64,000 nucleotides of DNA from contig NZ_MVID01000006.1 of NCBI RefSeq assembly GCF_002086815.1, positions 166,960-230,959 of the forward strand, written 5' to 3'. The DNA comes from Mycolicibacterium parafortuitum. GTDB taxonomy: Bacteria; Actinomycetota; Actinomycetes; Mycobacteriales; Mycobacteriaceae. The stretch's first letter is position 1, and each line of letters begins with the position of its first letter. Under the pieces are notes generated by a model. That model ran no database searches. It was given only the letters and a program-made list of their open reading frames with translations, and was not told the DNA's origin. This document shows, piece after piece, positions 38,937-47,166 of this stretch. A program made the translations under genes and the position numbers.

Positions 38937-39302
38937 CTACCGCCCGGGCAGCGACGGAAGACTCAAAACGGTGCACACCAGCGCCAGCACCAGCAGGGCG
39001 AGCGCGGCCGCCTGCCAGGCCCGCTCGGCGCGCATCCGGAAGCCGCGCACCAGTGACCACAGTGCGCCGGCGAGCATGATCGCCGGCGCGCCCAGCGCCA
39101 GCGTCGCCTGCGCGGCGGCGCCGCAGCCGAGTGCCTGGGCAAGCGATCCGGTGCACGTGCTGTTCCACATGTCGGCGACGAACAGGAAGACCAGACCCGT
39201 CACGGCCACACCGAGCCCGGTGCGGATCGCGTCGCGGACCCCGGCCTCGCCGAGTACGGCGCCGCGGCGCAGTCCGCGGGTGTGCTGCGAAAGGTCGGCC
39301 AT
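38937..39302 (-). CDS. Rv3289c-like membrane protein
   Basis: The 121-residue protein has three predicted membrane helices (about 28-47, 63-83, 93-115). The loop between the first two has two cysteines (NSTCTGSLAQALGCGAAAQ) likely outside the membrane. Position upstream of usfY and size match Rv3289c. The ATG is preceded by GGAG and by a SigF-like promoter at 39331-39357. It forms a two-gene operon with usfY. Confidence 0.7.
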   Translation of the reverse strand: MADLSQHTRGLRRGAVLGEAGVRDAIRTGLGVAVTGLVFLFVADMWNSTCTGSLAQALGCGAAAQATLALGAPAIMLAGALWSLVRGFRMRAERAWQAAALALLVLALVCTVLSLPSLPGR

Positions 39303-39330
39303 CTCGGTCTCCGTTCTGGGTTTGCGGGGA

Positions 39331-39357
39331 GTTCCCGTGGCCCGATCGTGATAAACC
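39331..39357 (-). promoter_or_regulatory. SigF-like promoter of the Rv3289c-like/usfY operon
   Basis: On the minus strand GGTTT (39357-39353), a 16-base spacer and GGGAAC (39336-39331) match the SigF consensus except for one or two -10 positions. The start would be about 20 bases upstream of the ATG at 39302. Confidence 0.5.
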
Positions 39358-39390
39358 TGTGATGTCGTTATCGCCGTTTACGATGCGGCC

Positions 39391-39951
39391 GTGACAACGC
39401 TGAGGTGGCGGCTCTATGCGGCCCTGTCGATCGCCGCGGCCGCCACCAGCTGGCTGGCCGGCGGCGGCTGGGTGCTGACCGTGCTCTCCGGGTTGCTGGC
39501 CCCGATGGTCGTGATCGCCGGCCCGAAGTTCGTCAAGGCGGTCGTCACCGGGGCGGCCACCCCGGCGGAACGCGAGCGGCCCGAGAACTCGGCGATGTCG
39601 GGGACGGAGTTCGAGGACTACGTCGCGCGGATAGCCCGGACGTGTGGGGTGCCGGTGATCATGACGTCGCTGTCCGGCGACTGGGGTGTCGACCTGATCG
39701 TCGGCCACCGCCCCAACCGGCTGGCCGTGCAGTGCAAGCGGCTGTCCCGGCCGGTCGGCGCGGGGGCGGTGCAGGAAGTCGTGGCGGGCGCACCGATGCA
39801 GGACTGCACGCAGACGATGGTGGTCACCAACCACGAGTTCACGCCGGCGGCGCGCAAGCTCGCCGAGCGGCACGGGTGCGTGCTGGTCAGCGGCGCGGAG
39901 CTGCCACGGTTGGCGTCGACGATCCGCAGGCTCACCCGGCCGTCGACGTGA
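39391..39951 (+). CDS. Membrane-anchored Mrr-like restriction endonuclease-fold protein
   Basis: The 186-residue protein has two N-terminal membrane helices (about 10-24 and 26-44) and then an Mrr_cat-type nuclease domain: SGTEFEDYVARIARTCG, GDWGVDLIVGHRPNRLAVQCKR (catalytic D and the Q-x-K of the PD-(D/E)XK family), and later TNHEFTPAARKLAERHGCVLV. Mrr-like enzymes cut modified or foreign DNA, but membrane-anchored forms are poorly understood. The GTG start is chosen at the end of the hydrophobic leader. Its last 20 bases overlap the 3' end of lat on the other strand. Confidence 0.75.
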   Translation: MTTLRWRLYAALSIAAAATSWLAGGGWVLTVLSGLLAPMVVIAGPKFVKAVVTGAATPAERERPENSAMSGTEFEDYVARIARTCGVPVIMTSLSGDWGVDLIVGHRPNRLAVQCKRLSRPVGAGAVQEVVAGAPMQDCTQTMVVTNHEFTPAARKLAERHGCVLVSGAELPRLASTIRRLTRPST

Positions 39952-41275
39952 GCACGGCGCGCACCGCGGCCAGCGCACGGTCGATCTCGTCGTCGCTGAC
40001 CGTCAGCGCGGGACGGAACCGCACACTGTCGGTGCCGCACCCGAGCATGATGACGCCACGGTCCCACAAACGCGCCAGCAGTTCGTCGCGCTGACCCGAA
40101 GTCGGCATGCTGAACGCGCACATCAGGCCACGGCCGCGGACGTCACGCACCAGCGCAGGGAATTCGGCGGCCAGCGCATCGAGTCCGTCGAGCAGATGCC
40201 GTCCGCGCGCGGCGGCGTTGCCGAGAAGTCCGTCGGCCTCGATGACCTCGAGGATGCGGCGGGCGCGGACCATGTCGGTCAGGTTGCCGCCCCAGGTGGA
40301 GTTGATCCGCGAGCTGACGTGGAAGACGTTGTCGTCGATCTCGTCGACGCGGCTGCCGGCCATCACACCGCACACCTGGGTCTTCTTGCCGAACGCGACC
40401 ACGTCGGGCCGGACCCCCAATTGCTGGTAGGCCCAAGGGGTTCCGGTGATCCCGCAGCCGGTCTGGACCTCGTCGAAGATCAGCAGCGCGTCGAACTCGT
40501 CGCACAGCTGCCGCATCGCGGCGAAGAACTCAGGCCGCATGTGCCGGTCCCCACCCTCACCCTGGATCGGTTCGGCGATGAAGCACGCGATGTCGTGAGG
40601 GTCGGCCTCGAACGCCGCACGCGCCTGGCGCAGCGAGTCCGCTTCCAGCGCTTCGATATCGGCGCCGGCACGCAGGTACGGCGCGTCGATGCGCGGCCAG
40701 TCGAACTTCGGGAACCGGGCGACCTTGTTCGGGTCGGTGTTGGTCAGCGACATCGTGTATCCGCTGCGGCCGTGAAAAGCGCCCTTCAGGTGCAGCACCT
40801 TGGCGCCCAGCTTCGGGTCGCGTCCGTTGGCCTCGTTGAACCGGCTCTTCCAGTCGAAGGCGACCTTGAGGGCGTTCTCGACCGCCAGCGCGCCGCCGTC
40901 GACGAAGAACAGGTGCGGCAGCGCCGGATCGCCGAGGACGCGGGCGAAGGTCGCGACGAAGCGGGCCATCGGGACCGTGTAGACGTCGGAGTTGCTGGGC
41001 TTGTTCAGTGCCGCCGTGGCGAGTTCGGCACGGAACGCGTCGTCGTCGGCCAGCGCGGGATGGTTCATACCGAGCGCGGAGGACGCGAAGAACGTGAACA
41101 TGTCCAGGTACGACCGGCCGGTGCGGGCGTCGACGAGGGACGAGCCGCGCGACCGCTCCAGATCGAGGACGAGGTCAAGGCCGTCGGCCAGGATGCTGCG
41201 CGCCAGCACTGAGCGCACGTCGGCCGGGGTCAGCGCGGAGCCCGAGACGCCCATTGACGGAATAGTAGCGGTCAT
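39932..41275 (-). CDS. lat: L-lysine 6-aminotransferase
   Basis: The 447-residue class III aminotransferase (Rv3290c) moves the epsilon-amino group of lysine to 2-oxoglutarate, giving aminoadipate semialdehyde. LIFDEVQTGCGITG (around 265) holds the Asp that contacts PLP, and VAFGKKTQVCG carries the Schiff-base Lys. DGGALAVENALK and AFHGRSGYT are typical. With pcd and the 2-oxoadipate enzyme downstream it forms a lysine breakdown route. In M. tuberculosis lat is strongly raised in persistence. The upstream region (41276-41350) has two AT-rich stretches that may bind LrpA. Confidence 0.92.
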   Translation of the reverse strand: MTATIPSMGVSGSALTPADVRSVLARSILADGLDLVLDLERSRGSSLVDARTGRSYLDMFTFFASSALGMNHPALADDDAFRAELATAALNKPSNSDVYTVPMARFVATFARVLGDPALPHLFFVDGGALAVENALKVAFDWKSRFNEANGRDPKLGAKVLHLKGAFHGRSGYTMSLTNTDPNKVARFPKFDWPRIDAPYLRAGADIEALEADSLRQARAAFEADPHDIACFIAEPIQGEGGDRHMRPEFFAAMRQLCDEFDALLIFDEVQTGCGITGTPWAYQQLGVRPDVVAFGKKTQVCGVMAGSRVDEIDDNVFHVSSRINSTWGGNLTDMVRARRILEVIEADGLLGNAAARGRHLLDGLDALAAEFPALVRDVRGRGLMCAFSMPTSGQRDELLARLWDRGVIMLGCGTDSVRFRPALTVSDDEIDRALAAVRAVLTSTAG

Positions 41276-41519
41276 ATGGAGATCCTAACGGATTATTTAC
41301 GCTTCGCAGCGTCGCTGACCGTATTTTTACTGCCTGAACCGTCACCTGGCTGCTCAAGACGCCGTCACCGTCCGTTTTGCGCGCCTACTATCGAACTCCT
41401 GGAGCCAGACCAACCCGGCAGCGATCCGAAACTTCTCGGCCTTTCCGGCGATCACCGGTGATCTGGTCTTACGGTGGGGTGGTCGAGATGACGCGAAGCG
41501 CGATGGCGGGGCGGTCGTG
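41276..41519. promoter_or_regulatory. Divergent region between lat and the P-type ATPase
   Basis: No gene is seen. Two similar AT-rich stretches, GGATTATTTACG near 41289 and CCGTATTTTTACT near 41319, stand out in otherwise GC-rich sequence upstream of lat. Lrp-type proteins prefer such sequences, so they are candidate LrpA sites. This is an inference from composition and context only. Confidence 0.35.
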
Positions 41520-44500
41520 ATGGGGCTGCTCCGGTCCTCATTGCGGGCAGCACAATTGGCAACCGGCGCTGCCCTTTTGGCCGGCAATGCCGCCGTCGGC
41601 ACCGGCCGCACCATCGCGGGCTCGGCCGCCACCCTGGTCACCGACGCCGCCGCGGGCGCAGCCTCGACCGTGCGCTCCGCCGCCGGCCTCGTCCAGGATG
41701 CCGCGGCCGTCGCCCCCGAGGCGGTCCAGGCGGCGGCTGCGATCACCGTCGAGGCCCTCGGCGGCCACCCGGCCAAGCGCTCGAGTCGGCTCAACTCGCA
41801 CCACTGGATCGAGATCTGCGGCCTGTCCGGCCCCGACGCCGACGCGATCGCCGACGAGGTCCTCGACTCGGTGCTGGCCGTCGACGGGGTCAAGCACGCC
41901 GACATCAACCGGTCGGTGGCGCGCATCATCGTCACCACCGAGCCGGAGGGACCGGCCGAGGATCTGTCCAATGTGGTGGCCGCCGCGGAACGACGTGCCC
42001 GGACCGCGCCCTGCGGCGACCGGCACCGGCCTCTGACACTGCCCGGCGACGACGCGCTCCTGGTGGCACGCACGCTGGGCGCGCTGGCCGCCGCGGTCGG
42101 ATTCGGCCTGTCGCTGACCGGAAACGCCCTGCACGTTCCGAGAGGTCCCGAACTGTTGTCGGTGGTGCCGACGATGGCCGCCAACGTCCCGCAGCTACGC
42201 CGGCAGCTCGAACGCCGACTCGGCCGCGACAGCACAGATCTGTTGTTGAGCCTGCTCAATTCCGCGGCCTCGGCGTTGACCGCCTCGCCGACGACCGCGG
42301 CCGCCGAAGCCGCGACCCGCACGCTGCTCTGCGCCGAGGCCTGGGATGCCCGGCTGGCCTGGCGCCGCCATGAGCCGCGGCTGGCCGCCCATCCCCCCGA
42401 CGGCGGTCTCCCCGACCGCGGCACCCTGGAATGGGAATATGGTCCGGCAGAACGCTATTCGGCTCGTATCGGGGAGGTGGGCCTGGCCGCGGCGGCGGTC
42501 ATCGGCGCGCTGACCCGCAACCCCACGATCGCGGGCAGCGCCGCGCTGGTGACCGCGCCCAAACCGTCGCGCGCGGCCGGTGAGGCCTTCGGCGCAGCGA
42601 TGACCCGCGGGCTGACCGGCCGGCACGACGCCGTCGTCGTCCGCTCGCGAGCACTTCGGCACCTGGACCGGCTCGACGCGATCGTCATCGATCCCCGGGT
42701 GCTCCACACCGGCGAGCTGATGGTGAGCCGCATTGTCGGAGTGGATAATTCGCGACGCACCCAGGCCTGGTCGGCGGTGCGCGCCGCACTGGACGACGGT
42801 GGCCTGAGCGCCGGCTGGCACAAGCTCTCCACCATTCCGGGCGCGGGCAGGACGGGTAGAGCCTTGGTAAGCCCGGTCCGTGATCCTTTCGCCAGTGCCG
42901 TGGTGGCCGAGGCACGGCGCACCAAACCGCGGGTGGTCTCGGTCGCCGACGACGGCCTGCGCTCGCTGGCCCAGGGTTTCGATCGGCTCTACCCCGTGAA
43001 CGGCTCGATCGATGACGCTCTCGCCGCGGCGGTCGCCGGGTTGAAGTCCGACGGAGCCACCGTCGCGCTGGTGACGACCGCCGACATGTCGGCGAACCAG
43101 GACACGGATCTGACGATCGGGTTGGAACGACCCGGATCCGCGCCGCCGTGGGGCGCCGACGTGTTCGTGCCCGACCTGCTGTCCATCTGGCGCATCCTGC
43201 ATTCCCTGCCTGCCGCACGTGCCGTCAGCGCCAAGGGGGTCCGGCTTTCGGTGTCCGCGACCGCACTCGGCGCGCTGATGCTGGTCCCCGGCGTTCCGGG
43301 CAGCGGTCCGGAATCGGTGAGCGTCGGCGTGGTCGCGGCACTGTGGTCGGGGTTCACCACGGGCAGCAAGGTATTCCGGGATCCGCCGCCGGAACCGGAC
43401 GCGACGCACGACTGGCACGCCATGCCGGTCGCGGAGGTGCAGCGCCTGCTACCGCGCCCGCCGGACGAACTGCCTTCCCCCGCAACCGGTTTGATCGATA
43501 TTCTCCCGGTTCGCGCGCTCGGGAACGCCGGCGCGTGGACGTGGCATGTGACGCGCGACTTCGTCGCCGAGATGCGGGCGAATCTGGCTGACCCGATCAC
43601 GCCGCTGCTGGCCACCGGCGCGGTGGCCAGCGCGCTGCTCGGTTCACCGCTGGACGCCGTGCTGGTCGGTGGCGTGCTGCTGGCCAACGCCGCGCTGTCG
43701 GCCGAGCAGCAGTTGCACGCCGAGCGGATTCTGCGGCGGCTGATGGCCGTCGAGGAGCCCCTCGCGCGACGCCGGATCGGCCCGTCCGGCGACGGCGCAA
43801 CTGAGAAGGTCGCCGCGAACCGGCTCCGCCCCGGCGACGTCATCGAGGTCCACTCCGACGAGGTCGTTCCCGCCGATGCGCGTCTGGTCGAGGCCGCCAA
43901 CGTCGAGGTCGACGAATCGACGCTGACCGGCGAATCCCTGCCGGTGCCCAAACAGGTCGATCCCACGCCGGGCGCGCCGCTGGCCGAACGGGCGTGCATG
44001 CTCTACGAGGGCACCACCCTGGTGGCCGGCACCGCGATCGCAGTGGTCACCACCGTCGGGCCGCGGACCGAGATGCGCCGTGCGTTGGCGATGGCCCCGG
44101 AGATGTCCCGCGAGGTCGGGTTGCAGCGCCAGCTGAGCCGACTCACCAAGCGCGCGCTGCCCTTCAGCGTCGGCAGCGGCGCGCTCGTGGGACTGCTCAG
44201 CCTGGCCCGCGGCACACCGGTGCGGGAAGCGATCGCCAGCGCGGTGGCGTTGACCGTGGCTGCCGTGCCAGAAGGCTTGCCACTGGTCGCCACGCTGGCC
44301 CAGTTGGCCGCGGCCCGGCGGCTCACCAGCGAGTCGGTGCTGGTGCGCAACGCGAACTCCATCGAAGCGCTGGCCCGCCTCGACGTGGTGTGCTTCGACA
44401 AGACCGGAACACTCAGCGAGAACAGATTGCGCGTCAAGGCGGTCTCGCCGGTGGACGACTTCTCCGAGGAGCAGACACTCGAGGCCGCACTGAGCACGAT

Positions 44501-46037
44501 CTTCGTCCGGCCCGGCCATCGCGCCCACCACGCCACCGACGACGCGATCCGCCGCGCCGTCCATCCGGACGAGGACGGCGCGCACACCACAGCGGTCGAG
44601 CGCGACGCGTTCCTGCCCTTTCAGGCGGGCCGGCCGTTCGCGGCCGCGATCGTCGGCACGAGGCTCACCATCAAGGGCGCCCCCGAGGTGCTCGCATCCG
44701 CACTGACCCGCGCCAACGGGCCGGTGGTCGCCGCCATCGACGCGATGGCCGCCAAGGGGCTGCGGGTCATCGCCGTCGCCGAACGCCACCTCACCCCGCA
44801 GCAGGCGGCGGCCGCGACCGCCGATGCCGCGGCCTTCGAAGAGCTGTGCCGGACCGAGCTGACCCTCATCGGTCTGCTCGGGCTGGCCGACACCGCCCGC
44901 GAGAGCGCTCGCCGCGTCCTCACGGAGCTCGGCCGCCGCGGCATCGGGGTCCGGCTGATCACCGGCGACCATCCGCTGACCGCAACGGTGATCGCCGGCG
45001 AGCTCGGCCTCGACGTCACCGCCGAGCAAGTGATGACCGGCACCGAATGGGAGAACCTGTCGGCGGAGGAACGCGCCGACGCGGTGTCCACGCACATCGT
45101 CTACGCCCGGATGTCACCAGAGCACAAGATCGACGTCGTCCAGACCCTGGAGCGCATCGGGTTGGTGACAGCGATGGTGGGCGACGGCGCCAACGACGCC
45201 GCCGCGATCCGGGCGGCCAGCGTCGGCGTCGGGGTCGCCGCCCGAGGCAGCGACCCGGCCCGCACCGCCGCGGACGTGGTGTTGCTGGACGGGCGGATCG
45301 AGGCCTTGCTCGACGCCCTCGACGAAGGAAAACAGTTGTGGCGCCGCGTCCAGTCGGCGGTGTCGCTGCTGCTGGGCGGCAATACCGGGGAGATCGCGTT
45401 CGCCCTCATCACCAGCGTGCTCACCGGACGTTCGGTGCTCAACGCCCGGCAGATGCTGTTGGTCAACATGCTCACCGACGCGTTGCCGGCCGCGGCACTG
45501 GCCGTCAGCCCGCAGACCGACACCACCGGCGAGGTGGATCTCGACGAGGCCGCCATGTGGCGGGCGATCGGCGTCCGCGGCGCCGCCACCACGGCCGGGG
45601 CCAGCGCGGCCTGGGCCATGGCGAGCGTGACCGGAACCCGCCAACGCGCGTCGACCGTCGCGCTGATCGGCTTGGTGTCGACACAACTGGCCCAGACCCT
45701 GGTCGACTCGCGCAGCCCGCTGGTCGTCGTCACCGCAGTCGGATCCTTCGCCACCTTGGCCGGGATCATCAGCATCCCCGGGCTGAGCCAGGTGTTCGGC
45801 TGCACACCGGTGGGCCCCGTCGGATGGGGTCAGGCGTTCACCGCCACGGCCGGGGCGACGCTTCTGTCGAAGGCGGCTCCGGGATTGCTCAGCCACGCCA
45901 CCGACGCGGTGCGGCAACGCCTCACCGACTTCGGGGACTCAGTTGCGGTCGTCGATGACGACGAAGCCGACCTGGACGAGGACGGCGTAAACGGAACGGA
46001 TCGGCGGGGTCAGCAGCCAGACCCCGGCGGCGATTAG
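41520..46037 (+). CDS. ctpI: Very large P-type ATPase, CtpI-like
   Basis: The protein of about 1,505 residues has an unusually long N-terminal extension (1-620) containing Ala-rich repeats (1-80), an HMA-like domain (SHHWIEICGLSG, ADEVLDSVLAVDGVKHADIN) and poorly known segments. The P-type core follows: VDESTLTGESLPVPK, VPEGLPLVATLAQLAAARRL (PEGLP motif), CFDKTGTLSENRL (phosphorylated Asp) and MVGDGANDAAAIRAA. Membrane helices precede and follow the core. It resembles M. tuberculosis CtpI (1,632 residues), whose cation is not established. A GTG at 41517 is the codon before the ATG used here. Confidence 0.8.
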   Translation: MGLLRSSLRAAQLATGAALLAGNAAVGTGRTIAGSAATLVTDAAAGAASTVRSAAGLVQDAAAVAPEAVQAAAAITVEALGGHPAKRSSRLNSHHWIEICGLSGPDADAIADEVLDSVLAVDGVKHADINRSVARIIVTTEPEGPAEDLSNVVAAAERRARTAPCGDRHRPLTLPGDDALLVARTLGALAAAVGFGLSLTGNALHVPRGPELLSVVPTMAANVPQLRRQLERRLGRDSTDLLLSLLNSAASALTASPTTAAAEAATRTLLCAEAWDARLAWRRHEPRLAAHPPDGGLPDRGTLEWEYGPAERYSARIGEVGLAAAAVIGALTRNPTIAGSAALVTAPKPSRAAGEAFGAAMTRGLTGRHDAVVVRSRALRHLDRLDAIVIDPRVLHTGELMVSRIVGVDNSRRTQAWSAVRAALDDGGLSAGWHKLSTIPGAGRTGRALVSPVRDPFASAVVAEARRTKPRVVSVADDGLRSLAQGFDRLYPVNGSIDDALAAAVAGLKSDGATVALVTTADMSANQDTDLTIGLERPGSAPPWGADVFVPDLLSIWRILHSLPAARAVSAKGVRLSVSATALGALMLVPGVPGSGPESVSVGVVAALWSGFTTGSKVFRDPPPEPDATHDWHAMPVAEVQRLLPRPPDELPSPATGLIDILPVRALGNAGAWTWHVTRDFVAEMRANLADPITPLLATGAVASALLGSPLDAVLVGGVLLANAALSAEQQLHAERILRRLMAVEEPLARRRIGPSGDGATEKVAANRLRPGDVIEVHSDEVVPADARLVEAANVEVDESTLTGESLPVPKQVDPTPGAPLAERACMLYEGTTLVAGTAIAVVTTVGPRTEMRRALAMAPEMSREVGLQRQLSRLTKRALPFSVGSGALVGLLSLARGTPVREAIASAVALTVAAVPEGLPLVATLAQLAAARRLTSESVLVRNANSIEALARLDVVCFDKTGTLSENRLRVKAVSPVDDFSEEQTLEAALSTIFVRPGHRAHHATDDAIRRAVHPDEDGAHTTAVERDAFLPFQAGRPFAAAIVGTRLTIKGAPEVLASALTRANGPVVAAIDAMAAKGLRVIAVAERHLTPQQAAAATADAAAFEELCRTELTLIGLLGLADTARESARRVLTELGRRGIGVRLITGDHPLTATVIAGELGLDVTAEQVMTGTEWENLSAEERADAVSTHIVYARMSPEHKIDVVQTLERIGLVTAMVGDGANDAAAIRAASVGVGVAARGSDPARTAADVVLLDGRIEALLDALDEGKQLWRRVQSAVSLLLGGNTGEIAFALITSVLTGRSVLNARQMLLVNMLTDALPAAALAVSPQTDTTGEVDLDEAAMWRAIGVRGAATTAGASAAWAMASVTGTRQRASTVALIGLVSTQLAQTLVDSRSPLVVVTAVGSFATLAGIISIPGLSQVFGCTPVGPVGWGQAFTATAGATLLSKAAPGLLSHATDAVRQRLTDFGDSVAVVDDDEADLDEDGVNGTDRRGQQPDPGGD

Positions 46038-46134
46038 CGCCTCAGGACCGGAGCTGCGAGAAACGTCGGACACGACCGAAAGGTAGCGCCGGAAGTGGGA
46101 CAATCCGAAGACCTTCAGTTGAACGGGGTGCGAA

Positions 46135-46581
46135 ATGTTCGATAAGGCACGATCTTTTGCCGCGTCCCATCGGGACGCCTCGGACGCGGTCAAGCAGGCG
46201 CAGGGGTTCGCGGTCCGGCTCCCGTTGGTCGGGCGAATCACGGTTCCGCCCCCGGACCAGCTCGCGTTCTACGGCGTGCTCGGCGGACTGGTCGCGCTCG
46301 GCGCGATCGAGTGGCCCGTCGCGGCCGCCATCGGTGTCGGGCAGGCGGTGGTTTCGCGGCATTTCGGCGACAAGCCTGCCGGCGAGGAGCAACGGCCGGC
46401 GCGCGCGCCCGCGGTCGAGACGACCCCGGCGAAGGCCGCGGTCAGCTCAGCCCCGGCCAAGAAGGCCCCCGCCAAGAAAGCGGCGGCGAAGAAGGCTCCT
46501 GCGAAGAAGGCGGCAGCCAAGAAGGCTCCCGCGAAGAAATCACCCGCGAAAAAGGCGCCGGCGAAGAAGGCGTCGAGCTGA
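46135..46581 (+). CDS. Membrane protein with histone-like Lys/Ala/Pro tail
   Basis: The 148-residue protein has an N-terminal helix (MFDKARSFAASHRDASDAVK), a hydrophobic segment (about 45-70: LAFYGVLGGLVALGAIEWPV), and a C-terminal 50 residues made of AKKAPAKKAAAKKAPAKKA-type repeats, like the tail of mycobacterial HupB and histone H1. The tail would bind DNA or RNA, or acidic polymers, and the helix could hold it at the membrane. The repeated codons make the DNA itself repetitive (46455-46575). The function is unknown. Confidence 0.7.
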   Translation: MFDKARSFAASHRDASDAVKQAQGFAVRLPLVGRITVPPPDQLAFYGVLGGLVALGAIEWPVAAAIGVGQAVVSRHFGDKPAGEEQRPARAPAVETTPAKAAVSSAPAKKAPAKKAAAKKAPAKKAAAKKAPAKKSPAKKAPAKKASS

Positions 46582-46648
46582 CAGGCCCGCCACACCGAAT
46601 CACGACCGCGCCCCGCAAACTTTCCGTCGCAGCGCCCTAGTGCAGTAA

Positions 46649-47143
46649 TTAGTCCGGTATATGGCGTCTATCGCCGTAAAATTTCTGTAGGATGATCGTG
46701 CTGCGCGTCTTGACGTTCGCGGCGGTACGGATCTTCTGGAGCAGGTGTTCCAGCGCCCGCGCCGACTCGACGTGGACGAGCAGCATGTAGTTGTCCTCAC
46801 CAGCCACCGAATAGCACGCCTCGATTTCGGGGATCTGTTCCAGCCGCGCGGGGGCATCATCGGGTTGAGAGGGGTCGAGAGGGGTGATCGCGACGAACGC
46901 GGACAACATGCTGCCGACGGCTTCAGGGTCGATGCGCGCCGTGTATCCCCGGACCACGCCCCGCGATTCCAGCCGCCGCACCCGCGTCTGCACCGCCGAC
47001 ACCGACAGCCCGGCCGTCGCCGCCAGGTGCGCGAGCGTGGCACGACCGTCGGCGACGAGTTCACGTGCCAGCACGCGGTCGATCTCGTCGAGCGGCACGT
47101 ACCCGCGGGCGGGCGCGCGTTGGGGGTCGTCCGGAACTGTCAT
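46649..47143 (-). CDS. lrpA: Lrp/AsnC-family regulator LrpA
   Basis: The 164-residue protein has an N-terminal helix-turn-helix (LDEIDRVLARELVADGR, LAATAGLSVSAVQTRVRRLESRGVVRGY, 18-70) and a C-terminal RAM effector domain ending EHLLQKIRTAANVKTRSTIIL. It corresponds to Rv3291c, which senses amino acids and controls lat. ATG at 47143 is used; the longer frame to 47251 reads into the divergent gene. Only 23 bases separate its start from that of the HglS-like gene, so control of both from this point is likely. Confidence 0.88.
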   Translation of the reverse strand: MTVPDDPQRAPARGYVPLDEIDRVLARELVADGRATLAHLAATAGLSVSAVQTRVRRLESRGVVRGYTARIDPEAVGSMLSAFVAITPLDPSQPDDAPARLEQIPEIEACYSVAGEDNYMLLVHVESARALEHLLQKIRTAANVKTRSTIILQKFYGDRRHIPD

Positions 47144-47166
47144 GGCCGAACTGTATCGGAGCGCCG

